Positions 10,145-18,546 of a DNA stretch of 64,000 nucleotides are shown piece by piece. A program made the translations under genes and the position numbers. The notes under the pieces are model-generated. The model was not told where the DNA came from. It saw nothing but the letters and a program-made list of their open reading frames with translations, and searched no databases. This stretch comes from Rubripirellula reticaptiva (GTDB lineage Bacteria > Planctomycetota > Planctomycetia > Pirellulales > Pirellulaceae). Numbering within the stretch: the first letter of the stretch is position 1; each line of letters begins with the position of its first letter. The stretch is from NCBI RefSeq assembly GCF_007860175.1, contig NZ_SJPX01000002.1, positions 1,116,001-1,180,000 on the forward strand, in the 5' to 3' direction.

Positions 10145-11635
10145 CTATGCACGTGAGATGACTCCGTCGGAGCTTTCGAGGGCCGCGAGAATGGTTTGTT
10201 CTAAGTTCTCGAACGCGTTGTCATCGGAGTTCCAGTGCTGGTGTAACGCGATCACCGACACCTCGCTGTGCACGAGTGTACGCCGAGGGTTAAACAACAC
10301 AAACTTTCCTGAGTTCAATTTTTTCTGATAGAGCTGGCCCTCAAGTAGTCGCAACAAATTTGGGAATGTCATCTGACAGAGACCGTCGACCTTTAATGTA
10401 CGAGCAGAAAAGGGACGGGATCGCCAATCAGAAAACATTCGGTTCATCGCCGTCATGGGCAGTGACGTCCCGCCCCAGCGCCCATTACATTCAATGAATT
10501 CCATTTTGGCTTCTTGTAGATTCGGGCCGACCAATAGCATGTCCAGCGAACAGCGACCGACGTATCCGAGCAACTGATACACTCTCGCTAGTTGCAGGCA
10601 TCTTCGCGTGATGGTTTCTTTTAACTCGTCAGTAAGTTGAGCGGGCCCAAATCCTAAAAAACAACCTTGCCCTGGGCTGACATTTTGCATGAACAGTCCT
10701 TCCAGGATCGGAAGCCCTTGTGATCGCGTCGGAATCCAGATTTGTGCGGACGGCGAGCCAATCAAATTATCGACCCACTGAGTAACCAAAAGTTCATCGC
10801 CGACTTCATATTTCAAATGCCGGAGTCGGTCATCGAGTATCTCCTCGATCCGCTGCAACGTTCGGTCACGAATTTCAGAAGTTGAAATCAACACGTTTCC
10901 GGTTCCGCCTGCCGCGCTTGGCAGTTTGACTGCGATGAATTGCGCAAACGAATCGAGTTCTTTGAGCCGCTTGGCAGCAGTCGCCTTATTCCACACGACA
11001 GCGCTGGCAGGTATTGCACCGGAACCAAACATGGCCGTCACCAATTTCGAGAATTCGCCTTTGTCGTTAGCGAACTGAGTGACCGACGGAGGAGGACCGA
11101 TTACTTCGACAGACCGGTGACTTGCCTGGCTAAGCAATAAGGCTAACTCCCAAGCGGCTTTGGAACCCATGTGCGGATGGATGTAGCGCAACCCGTCTTG
11201 GCGTACTCGACGAACGAGTTCGCGGCGGACGCGACGATCTTCCCAACACGCTCCCGCAAGTTCTAGAGGATCATTCAGCGGCTTTGGGGTGACCCAAACG
11301 ACACACCCCATTCCCAAAGAATCGCGGCAGTACGACTCGTAACCCTCGACTGGTGTCAAGCTCGTCGCCAGCACATCACCATCCATTGCGCGCAGGCGAG
11401 CCCGCTCCTGAAACAGAATGATGCTTGAGTCAGGATTCTGGATCGATGTCAAGTCGTCGATATGCAACGCCGGTGCGTCAACGATCTCATGAGGCACTAG
11501 GTTTCGGAACAACGGATCAACACCCAGTTCTGGCTTTTCACGTCGCAGCCTCTCCGCCGTGAGTTTCGCCGAGTCAAGTTCGGACGGCGAGAGGCTACAA
11601 CACTGATGAGGCACGACGGGAATAAGATGGCTCAT
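10145..11635 (-). CDS. ATP-grasp ligase-like protein (pre-ATP-grasp/PGM1-like)
   Basis: 496 residues. The middle has an ATP-binding segment (FIAVKLPSAAGGTGNVLIS) and the C-terminal half ends the ATP-grasp core with MEFIECNGRWGGTSLPMT, where the E...N.R.GG arrangement supplies metal and phosphate ligands. The N-terminal 200 residues resemble a pre-ATP-grasp domain with a possible second nucleotide or substrate site. Such enzymes join a carboxylate, through an acyl phosphate, to an amine or thiol, as in the peptide ligase PGM1. It starts five bases after the glutamine amidotransferase gene, so the two are almost surely cotranscribed. Substrate unknown. Confidence 0.8.
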   Translation of the reverse strand: MSHLIPVVPHQCCSLSPSELDSAKLTAERLRREKPELGVDPLFRNLVPHEIVDAPALHIDDLTSIQNPDSSIILFQERARLRAMDGDVLATSLTPVEGYESYCRDSLGMGCVVWVTPKPLNDPLELAGACWEDRRVRRELVRRVRQDGLRYIHPHMGSKAAWELALLLSQASHRSVEVIGPPPSVTQFANDKGEFSKLVTAMFGSGAIPASAVVWNKATAAKRLKELDSFAQFIAVKLPSAAGGTGNVLISTSEIRDRTLQRIEEILDDRLRHLKYEVGDELLVTQWVDNLIGSPSAQIWIPTRSQGLPILEGLFMQNVSPGQGCFLGFGPAQLTDELKETITRRCLQLARVYQLLGYVGRCSLDMLLVGPNLQEAKMEFIECNGRWGGTSLPMTAMNRMFSDWRSRPFSARTLKVDGLCQMTFPNLLRLLEGQLYQKKLNSGKFVLFNPRRTLVHSEVSVIALHQHWNSDDNAFENLEQTILAALESSDGVISRA

Positions 11636-11640
11636 ATCTT

Positions 11641-12504
11641 CTAGGCCTCGCCAAAAGCAGTTACCTGAGAGATTTTCAAAGTCGCTGTCTGAACATCCTG
11701 GTCAACTGAAATGACAGTCCCGTCTGGAACGATCTCCCATGCCTCATGCGAGACGGGCTCCGAAGCAATTACGACGGCGTGGTATCGTTTGCCTGGCGTG
11801 TGAGCAACGTGGGGGATACCACAAATTTCACAATCTCGAATGCCATCGCGATGAACCCAACAAAGCGAGTTGCGAAAACGCGATGCAACCATCACTCGTC
11901 CGTCCGTCAAAACGACGTTCAGTTTTGCTGGCTTTGCCGGAAGTGCGAGTTGACAACGGCGGTCAATTTCAAGGACCCCTTTAGCCAGCTCGTCCGTCAA
12001 TTGCGATAGCGACACGCACGCGGTCGCATCGACGGCTCCCGATCGAAGAAAACGATCCATTAGCCAATGGAAAAGCAACTCACTGTCCGTTTCGCCCTGA
12101 ATGCAGCAGCGGAGAGAGTCCGAGAGCTCCGACAACATTTCGTCGCGGAGCTGCTTGATCGCGGTTACGGTTCCGTTATGAGCACAAATCCAGCCGCCCC
12201 ACTGAAACGGATGGCAATTCACGATCGACGTTGTACCGACTGTCGCGAGCCGCACATGTGAAACGACAGACTCTGAATAGACGCGTTCGGCAGTGTTGCT
12301 GAAATGAAGTCCATGGAATGCAGCGCTGGCGTGCTTTTCGAGCATGGGAAGATTGTGTTCGAAGTAACCAATGCCCCAACCATCCGGATGGGCCCGTCCA
12401 AGCTCGTCAGATTGGCTCTGCAACAACAGTGCATTCTGGGCGTGCACAAGCGTGCACTCGACCTTCGTGGGCTCATTGGCTCGGAAACCATAAAGGCGAC
12501 ACAT
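11641..12504 (-). CDS. class II glutamine amidotransferase (YafJ/EgtC-like)
   Basis: The start at 12504 is preceded by GGAGGT seven bases upstream and places Cys at position 2 (MCRLYGF), the N-terminal nucleophile of Ntn-type glutaminases once Met is removed; the GTG at 12513 would abolish this and has no spacing for a ribosome binding site. Further family marks: HPDGWGIGYF, VSHVRLATVGT, NCHPFQWGGWICAHNGTV and GETDSELLFHWL. It hydrolyses glutamine or a gamma-glutamyl bond. With the ATP-grasp gene five bases downstream, it may feed ammonia to that ligase or trim a gamma-glutamyl intermediate as EgtC does; both ideas are inference. 287 residues. Confidence 0.9.
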   Translation of the reverse strand: MCRLYGFRANEPTKVECTLVHAQNALLLQSQSDELGRAHPDGWGIGYFEHNLPMLEKHASAAFHGLHFSNTAERVYSESVVSHVRLATVGTTSIVNCHPFQWGGWICAHNGTVTAIKQLRDEMLSELSDSLRCCIQGETDSELLFHWLMDRFLRSGAVDATACVSLSQLTDELAKGVLEIDRRCQLALPAKPAKLNVVLTDGRVMVASRFRNSLCWVHRDGIRDCEICGIPHVAHTPGKRYHAVVIASEPVSHEAWEIVPDGTVISVDQDVQTATLKISQVTAFGEA

Positions 12505-12641
12505 TGGACACACCTCCGTTTTGAGATAAGCAACGATGTCAATTAGAGATGCAAGTCACGTTCCAAATCAAATGGAATAGGTTTTGCAAGTGTCTCCTGC
12601 CAGCAAAACATGAGACCTTTGGGCAGGGAGTACAACAATTA

Positions 12642-13136
12642 ATGAATACTGCATGGAACGAACTGCAAACCGCATTTGTAAACGATCACATTGCGATGAC
12701 GCATGGATATCGGGATCTACTCGAAGCGGTGCAGTCTGGCGATTTTGAATCCGCATCTCGGCTCGCCTCGGATCTCGACAAAGTTGCCGGGCCTCATATT
12801 GAGTTTGAGGAGACTTGTCTGTACCCCGAAGTTGAGGAAAGTCGCGGAGAGACGTACACAGCGAGGCTCTACGACGAGCACGCTGAGATACTCAGAGCGG
12901 TCGTCGAACTGCAATCGCTTTCTGATGATGCAAAGCCGACCAAGAGACGCGTCAAGCAGTGGCAAGAGCAACTCCAACACGGCCTCGACCATGCAGCCGC
13001 TTGCGGTTCGTTGCTGAGTCATTTGGGTACTCAATCAGCGGATCAACAGCAGAGTCTTCTCAACACTTTGCTACTTCTGCGTCAGCAGGGACGCCGTTGG
13101 TCGGAACTGCACCCCAGCCTGAAAGATCGTGACTGA
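12642..13136 (+). CDS. hemerythrin HHE-domain protein
   Basis: Short four-helix protein with the spaced His and Glu residues of a di-iron hemerythrin site: NDHIAMTHGYRDLL, AGPHIEFEETCLYPEVE, LYDEHAEIL and HGLDHAAACGS. I chose the ATG at 12642 (164 residues) over the longer frame from 12549, because the extra N-terminus is not conserved-looking and the longer form would leave almost no room for promoters in the divergent intergenic region. Such proteins bind O2, NO or act as redox or iron sensors. Divergent from the amidotransferase/ATP-grasp pair. Confidence 0.78.
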   Translation: MNTAWNELQTAFVNDHIAMTHGYRDLLEAVQSGDFESASRLASDLDKVAGPHIEFEETCLYPEVEESRGETYTARLYDEHAEILRAVVELQSLSDDAKPTKRRVKQWQEQLQHGLDHAAACGSLLSHLGTQSADQQQSLLNTLLLLRQQGRRWSELHPSLKDRD

Positions 13137-14281
13137 GCATACGCCGACAATTCGCAATGCAGTCCACACCCATCGTGCGAAATCGGTCCGGTGTGGCAAA
13201 TATTTGCTAGGCATCCTAAGTCGATGTGACATCTTGAAAGTGATTGGCGGCTACTACCGCAATTGGACCCGAACTCGCGATCACAAGCGTTTTCCGCTCG
13301 ATCTTCACGAAATCACGAACCTTCGTCTCTATTACCGCACGGCGTGTGCCTTTCCGCACAGCGGAATCACTTTCTCGGTCACGTATTCGGACGGATACGA
13401 AACAGTGTGAAAACTCTCCTGTCGTGAATCACGCGAAAACTTTTGCTCTTGCTGGCCAAGTGAGTTCGTCATCCACGTAAGGCAACCATGTACACTTTCA
13501 CGCACAAACGGAGTGTCTGCATTTGCGGATTGGTCAATAAAGAAAATCGACTCGTCAGCCTTTACGTCGTCGACGAAGCCCGACATGATCTTCTTTTCAC
13601 CGGCGACCGCAAACTCGCGGCCGCACCAAGTGCCGTTGGATCAACAGGTTGAAAGCAAAGTCAAATCCGCATTCTTGCGGCGTGGTTTGAGATGCCGTTT
13701 TTCAGTCGCGGCTGTCGTGTACCCGGACTTGCGAAATGCTGTAAAAAAGTCGAGTCACATTCGTCCAACCGAGTCGTTCCAACCGACATCACCGTTGGCG
13801 CTGCCTTGCTATCCGGTCAGGCCAGCTACTCAACTGGGCGAACAGATCGCCAATGTCGCATTGGCGTTGGAACAAGCGTGCCACGCAACGCAATCCAATC
13901 GAGACTGGGGAGCCGAGTGTGATGGTTGCCAGCGGAACGGCAACTGTCCCAGCATGGTCATCGGTCAGAACAAAGACAATGTATAGACGTTCCGCAGCGG
14001 TTGCTTTTTATCAGAGGCGGCCATGTTGGGAAAGAAAGCCCAGGCAACATCCACACGATCAACGGAACGGCAATAGAAGTTTCATTGAGCACTCTGCTGA
14101 CAATGGGAAGGCGCAGTTGATCAAGAAGCGTCGGCAGGCTGCAATCTTGTGATATTAAAAACCGATTCTTTGAAAGCTGTTCATTTCTAACTAACAGAGC
14201 ATTACCTCAGACGAAGGCGTTGAACGACCTAGCCCGACGGTTTTCCCGATTCAATACAGCTGACCGTATCGGCAAACACTT
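13137..14281. other. gene-poor interval, possible decayed DNA
   Basis: About 1.1 kb with only short overlapping frames on both strands, the longest 157 codons at 13513-13986 plus strand. None shows a known domain, signal peptide or good ribosome binding site. It may hold gene remnants that cannot be identified by eye. Confidence 0.5.
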
Positions 14282-15829
14282 CTACTTCTTGCTATTTTTT
14301 CTTTTCGGTTGTCTCTCAGTATCGTTGTTTGCTTTCGGCTGATTCGCTGCCGCCTTGATTGCCGAGCTCCACTTCTTTCCAGATCGTTCAAATGACTCCG
14401 TTCCATATTCGGCGCCCTCAAAGCTGCTCTGCACGGAAAGATTCCAAGCTATCAGTTCCTTGGTCATCTGTTCGACGATTTCGGGCGACTGAGCAGCCAA
14501 GTCAGTTGTCTCGGAAGGATCCTTGGTCAGATTGTAGAGCTGAAATGTAGCTGCACCGTCATACGAAATCAGCTTCAAATCTTGCTTGTGCCATGCGGCC
14601 CTAGCGTCGTACATCAGACCGATCCCATTTACACGATCGATATTTCCGCCGTTGATGATTGGCATCAGCGAACGACCGTCTTGTGCATAGCTCGGTTCTG
14701 GATGTTCAACACCCAGGGCATCCAATACGGTCGGAAGGTAGTCCGAAGTGATGCAGGGCGTCGTCACCTTGCGAGGCGATTTGATCTTTGCGGGCCAGAC
14801 CATCACGGCCGGGACTCGTACGCCGCCTTCATAGAGATCACGTTTTCGTCCTCGGAAGTGACCTGCCGTACCATTGTCTTTGCGTGCTTGGTTTTCTGGT
14901 CCGTTGTCAGAACAGAACCAGATCATTGTGTTTTCGGCGATATCGCGGTCGGCGAGGTGTTTTCGGAGCCGACCGATTTGCTCGTCCAACGCCGTGATGC
15001 AACCGGCGTAATTACGAAGGTGGGGCGGGTGGTCCTTATACATTTCCTGATGCTTCGGCCCGGCGACGCAGGGCAAATGGGGAGCATGAAACCAGACCAC
15101 CGAAAGAAAAGGTTTGTCATTGGCAAGAGCTTCGTCAACGAATGGGATGACGCGATCCATGATGACTCGGCTGTCGTCACCGTTAAGATTGTCGGCAACC
15201 TTGTTGCCTTCGATATCCCAGTAACTTGTGCCATAGGACGCTCTCGCTTCGCCATCGAGCAGATACGACCAACCAAGTTGCAAGGACTCGCCCTTTTCAA
15301 AGCTCATCGGTTTATCCATCGGATCGTAAGTTGGCACTTTGGATTCCGTTACAAACGCCGCATCATAGCCGTGAACTTTCGGCGGATTGTAATCACGAGT
15401 ATTGCCCGGCTTGCCACGGTTGGCGTCTTTTTCGATATGCGTCAACGTTCCCAGGTGCCATTTCCCGAAATGTCCCGTCGCGTAACCTTGTTCACGTAGT
15501 ACTTCAGGAAGCGTGATTTCCTCGGGACGCAAAAAGCCAGCGTTGGCTGTTGGTATGCCGGTGCGGTAGGGATTACGTCCCGTCAATACACTCGCACGCG
15601 TGGGTGAGCATACACTCGATGCAGAATAGAAACGGTCGAGCAGAAGTCCTTCCGCTGCCATTTGGTCTAAATGCGGAGTCTTGATAACCTCGTTTCCGTT
15701 GAATCCAGTGTCGCCCCAGCCAAGGTCGTCTGCCATCAGTAGGATGACGTTGGGTTTGCTGTCGTCGGCATGCAGGCTGGAAACTGAAAACGCAAACATC
15801 GCAAAGCAAAATAGCATCAGAATTTTCAT
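14282..15829 (-). CDS. type I sulfatase (secreted arylsulfatase A-like)
   Basis: Formylglycine-dependent sulfate ester hydrolase. The start at 15829 gives a signal peptide (MKILMLFCFAMFAFSVSSLHA) before KPNVILLMADDLGWGD, whose aspartates bind calcium. The nucleophile motif is CSPTRAS with Cys74 modified by the formylglycine-generating enzyme; GKWHLGTL supplies the lysine and histidine, and FCSDNGPE further metal ligands. A basic tail (QPKRKNSKK) closes the 515-residue protein. Likely periplasmic and used on sulfated algal polysaccharides, as in marine planctomycetes; the substrate is not readable. An ATG at 15865 is an alternative without a ribosome binding site. Confidence 0.95.
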   Translation of the reverse strand: MKILMLFCFAMFAFSVSSLHADDSKPNVILLMADDLGWGDTGFNGNEVIKTPHLDQMAAEGLLLDRFYSASSVCSPTRASVLTGRNPYRTGIPTANAGFLRPEEITLPEVLREQGYATGHFGKWHLGTLTHIEKDANRGKPGNTRDYNPPKVHGYDAAFVTESKVPTYDPMDKPMSFEKGESLQLGWSYLLDGEARASYGTSYWDIEGNKVADNLNGDDSRVIMDRVIPFVDEALANDKPFLSVVWFHAPHLPCVAGPKHQEMYKDHPPHLRNYAGCITALDEQIGRLRKHLADRDIAENTMIWFCSDNGPENQARKDNGTAGHFRGRKRDLYEGGVRVPAVMVWPAKIKSPRKVTTPCITSDYLPTVLDALGVEHPEPSYAQDGRSLMPIINGGNIDRVNGIGLMYDARAAWHKQDLKLISYDGAATFQLYNLTKDPSETTDLAAQSPEIVEQMTKELIAWNLSVQSSFEGAEYGTESFERSGKKWSSAIKAAANQPKANNDTERQPKRKNSKK

Positions 15830-16133
15830 CGTTATCTCGTTTGTATTTTTGGTTGGGTTGTGCATGCGTCTAACGTGAACAAGTGAAAATCCAGTGACGA
15901 ATTCCAGGCAATTGCTGCCCTAAATTTAAACTCAACACACGACGTTCTTAATAGCGATCCAGTGTCTTGAAAGACTATCGGATATAATTTTCAAGGCGCG
16001 GCAATGGTTGAGGGCGATTGGGACAACGGGATCGATAAAGAACCAATATAGCCTTAGCAAAGGTGCTCGGAAACGTTTTATCCGATCCACCCGTTCGTGC
16101 TCGCAAACGTATCTTAAGGGGGCCAGTGATGAG
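15830..16133. other. intergenic region between two sulfatase genes
   Basis: AT-rich stretch of about 300 bases that should hold the promoter of the 14.3-15.8 kb sulfatase. No gene, repeat or clear terminator was seen. Confidence 0.4.
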
Positions 16134-18440
16134 CTAATCAGCAACCACCGTCACGGCAGTCTTTGAATAGTGGATGCGAAAGCTTGAGCCATCAGTGGCG
16201 ACAACTTTGCCGCGAAAATTTGCAAACTGGCCTTCGACTCGGCCAGCCGCCAAAACGGTGTACGCATCACCGGAAGATGGTGATACTCCGTTCTCGATCC
16301 TGATCGCTAGAACGCCGCCAAGCTCGGCAAGACCGCCGACGACGAAGGCAGGACTGTTCCTGCTACTCAACACAAGATTCAACGTGCCATCAGTTGATTG
16401 ATGATAATCACGTGTGATCTTTAGGCCTGGTTGCTTAGATCCCGCTACCGAGACAGCCCCATTATTGTAAACAGTCGCGTCGACCGTGCCTGAACCGTTT
16501 AGGTTGGCATCTGCGTCGATGTCAATCCAGCGCAGCGAACTAACCGTTCCACCATTGACGGTCAGATCGCTTTGGGCAGCGAGATGGATTTCGTTTCGCC
16601 CGGTTAGGCTGACACCAGGCCCCAGGACAACGGACTGCTTGGCGCTCGTCGCTGAGTTACCTCGAATCTCGAGTCCCAGGAATTCAACATCTACATCGAC
16701 TCGAACCGTATTGGATCGTCGGCCTTCGTTAACGACTTGTGAAATCCATGAAAGTTGGGGAGCCCCACGATCCGTCGTGTAGGTGATCCCTGCGTTCTCG
16801 TAAACGTAATCGGACCAATGATTGGCGTCCGACGCGCTGGCGCCGTCGTCGCCGGTCCAGCGGTGATAAGTGTTAGCAAACCCTTTGGGTTCGTAGACTC
16901 GTTCGCCCTTCAACAGGTCAGACAGTTCTTTGACAAGTCCGAGATGTTTGGTGGCAATATTGTTCGTCTCACCACGATCGACCTCTAGGTTAAAAAGACT
17001 TAAAGCAGGCTCGTCGTTTCTCTTGCTTTTTCGCTTTGCAGAAATTCTCGCACTTGAGGAACCAGCACTGACGAGCTTGAAATTCCCTCGGATGATGGAC
17101 TGACCGTCGCCGGCTTCGTGGATGAGAAAGTCGCGGCGTCGTTGTTGCCCCAGACCACGAAGTGTTGGGGCAATGGACACGCCATCCACACCCAGCGGCA
17201 CGGGCTGACCGGCAAGCTCACAAAACGTTGGCAACAAGTCGGAAACGTCCACCACCATGTCAGTTTGGGCACCTGCCTTAAGCCTCGAAGTCTCGTTGAT
17301 CTTGGCTGGCCAACGCATCACCAAGGGGACACGAATACCGCCCTCCCAGATACTGCCCTTGTAACCTTTCAAGCCGCCGTTGACACCAAGCTCACGAACG
17401 TTGTTGCCGGCGGGGCCTCCGTTGTCAGACTGAAAAACCACCAGCGTATTATCAGCGACGGAGTCGGATTTATCGCCATCATGGTTTGGGTCTTCGAGGG
17501 CGGCCAGAATGTTACCGAAGTGCGCGTCGATTCGCGTGACCATCGCGGCCCACTGTTTGGACTGATCCGATAGCGACGCAAAATCCGGGTCACCGGAATA
17601 GCCCTTGTCCCAATCCGGAAGTTGGGTGATCTCACCGAACGGTGCGTGCGGAATCTGCACGGCGAGTAGGCCAAAGAACGGCTGCCCGGTCTTGTTGTAG
17701 TTCTGACCGCCCTGGTAAACAAAATCCAGCGCCGCGAACGCGTAGACATCATCACAGTAAGCTGTCTCGGGATAGGCGGGATGATTTTGAAGCGCCGGTG
17801 TGTTGGGATACGCCTTATTGTTGCGATACTTTGCCATTGAGTTGGACGCCAGAAACAGCCCGCCCTGCGAGCCCTCGGGCGCCGGAGCCGTCCAAAGCGT
17901 CGGTTGGAAAAACGTGTGGGCTCGGACGTGATGCAGTTCCGCGACAACGTGCTGGTAACCATGCGAGGTAGGTAGCGTTTGCAGATTTTCCAGTTTCGGA
18001 TTCTGTATGTCTTTGGATCCGCCGTAACCCCATTTCCCCCAATAGCCGGTCAAGTAATCAGCAGCAGCTAACGCGTCACCCATCGTGATATCAGCCGCGC
18101 GGATCGCCTTCTTGGCATTGTCAGGGTCGTTACGGTCGGCAAAGGTGTGCCCCTGATGAAAACCCGTTTGCTGTGAAGAACGCGCCGGCGAACAAACGTG
18201 GCAACCGTACCCACGAGTGAAGTTGAGACCTTGCGCCGCGAGCCGATCCAAATTGGGCGTTCGCACATAGGGCAGACCTCTGGCGTTCCGTTCCGCCTGT
18301 CCATTGGGACCGATGGAGCCCCAACCCATGTCGTCAACGTAGAAGTAAAGAATGTTGGGACGGTCTGGACCTGCGGCCGCGGACTTATGGATCCCTGACG
18401 CAGTCAGAACAAGTGCGAGCAGAACAAGGGAGGGCTTCAT
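16134..18440 (-). CDS. sulfatase with C-terminal beta-helix-like extension
   Basis: 768 residues, about 250 longer than a plain sulfatase. Signal peptide MKPSLVLLALVLTASGIHKSAAA, then RPNILYFYVDDMGWGSIGP, the formylglycine motif CSPARSS at Cys83, GYWGKWGYGG and VVFQSDNGGPAGNN. The catalytic part ends near residue 530. The tail has short repeating beta strands (LGPGVSLTGRNEIHLAA, SDLTVNGGTVSSL, GSGTVDATVYNNGAVSVAG) and the ending LGGVLAIRIENGVSP...F, a style common in autotransporter-like passenger domains and planctomycete surface proteins. No PEP-CTERM or transmembrane anchor is visible. The tail may bind polysaccharide or the cell surface. Confidence 0.93.
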   Translation of the reverse strand: MKPSLVLLALVLTASGIHKSAAAGPDRPNILYFYVDDMGWGSIGPNGQAERNARGLPYVRTPNLDRLAAQGLNFTRGYGCHVCSPARSSQQTGFHQGHTFADRNDPDNAKKAIRAADITMGDALAAADYLTGYWGKWGYGGSKDIQNPKLENLQTLPTSHGYQHVVAELHHVRAHTFFQPTLWTAPAPEGSQGGLFLASNSMAKYRNNKAYPNTPALQNHPAYPETAYCDDVYAFAALDFVYQGGQNYNKTGQPFFGLLAVQIPHAPFGEITQLPDWDKGYSGDPDFASLSDQSKQWAAMVTRIDAHFGNILAALEDPNHDGDKSDSVADNTLVVFQSDNGGPAGNNVRELGVNGGLKGYKGSIWEGGIRVPLVMRWPAKINETSRLKAGAQTDMVVDVSDLLPTFCELAGQPVPLGVDGVSIAPTLRGLGQQRRRDFLIHEAGDGQSIIRGNFKLVSAGSSSARISAKRKSKRNDEPALSLFNLEVDRGETNNIATKHLGLVKELSDLLKGERVYEPKGFANTYHRWTGDDGASASDANHWSDYVYENAGITYTTDRGAPQLSWISQVVNEGRRSNTVRVDVDVEFLGLEIRGNSATSAKQSVVLGPGVSLTGRNEIHLAAQSDLTVNGGTVSSLRWIDIDADANLNGSGTVDATVYNNGAVSVAGSKQPGLKITRDYHQSTDGTLNLVLSSRNSPAFVVGGLAELGGVLAIRIENGVSPSSGDAYTVLAAGRVEGQFANFRGKVVATDGSSFRIHYSKTAVTVVAD

Positions 18441-18546
18441 TCGGGACTCCGCGATGGCGACTTAGCGTGGTGGTCTGATTCCTTGTTTAAAAGGATAACC
18501 ACTGGCGAGCCGAGCGACTGTCACAAAGTCGAGATCCCGCAGTCGA

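Noticed and set aside
13513-13986. 157-codon frame in the gene-poor interval
   Set aside because: No ribosome binding site, domain or signal, and competing frames overlap it; kept only as part of the interval description.
14582-15499. 305-codon plus-strand frame inside the first sulfatase
   Set aside because: Antisense to intact sulfatase motifs, no recognisable protein features.
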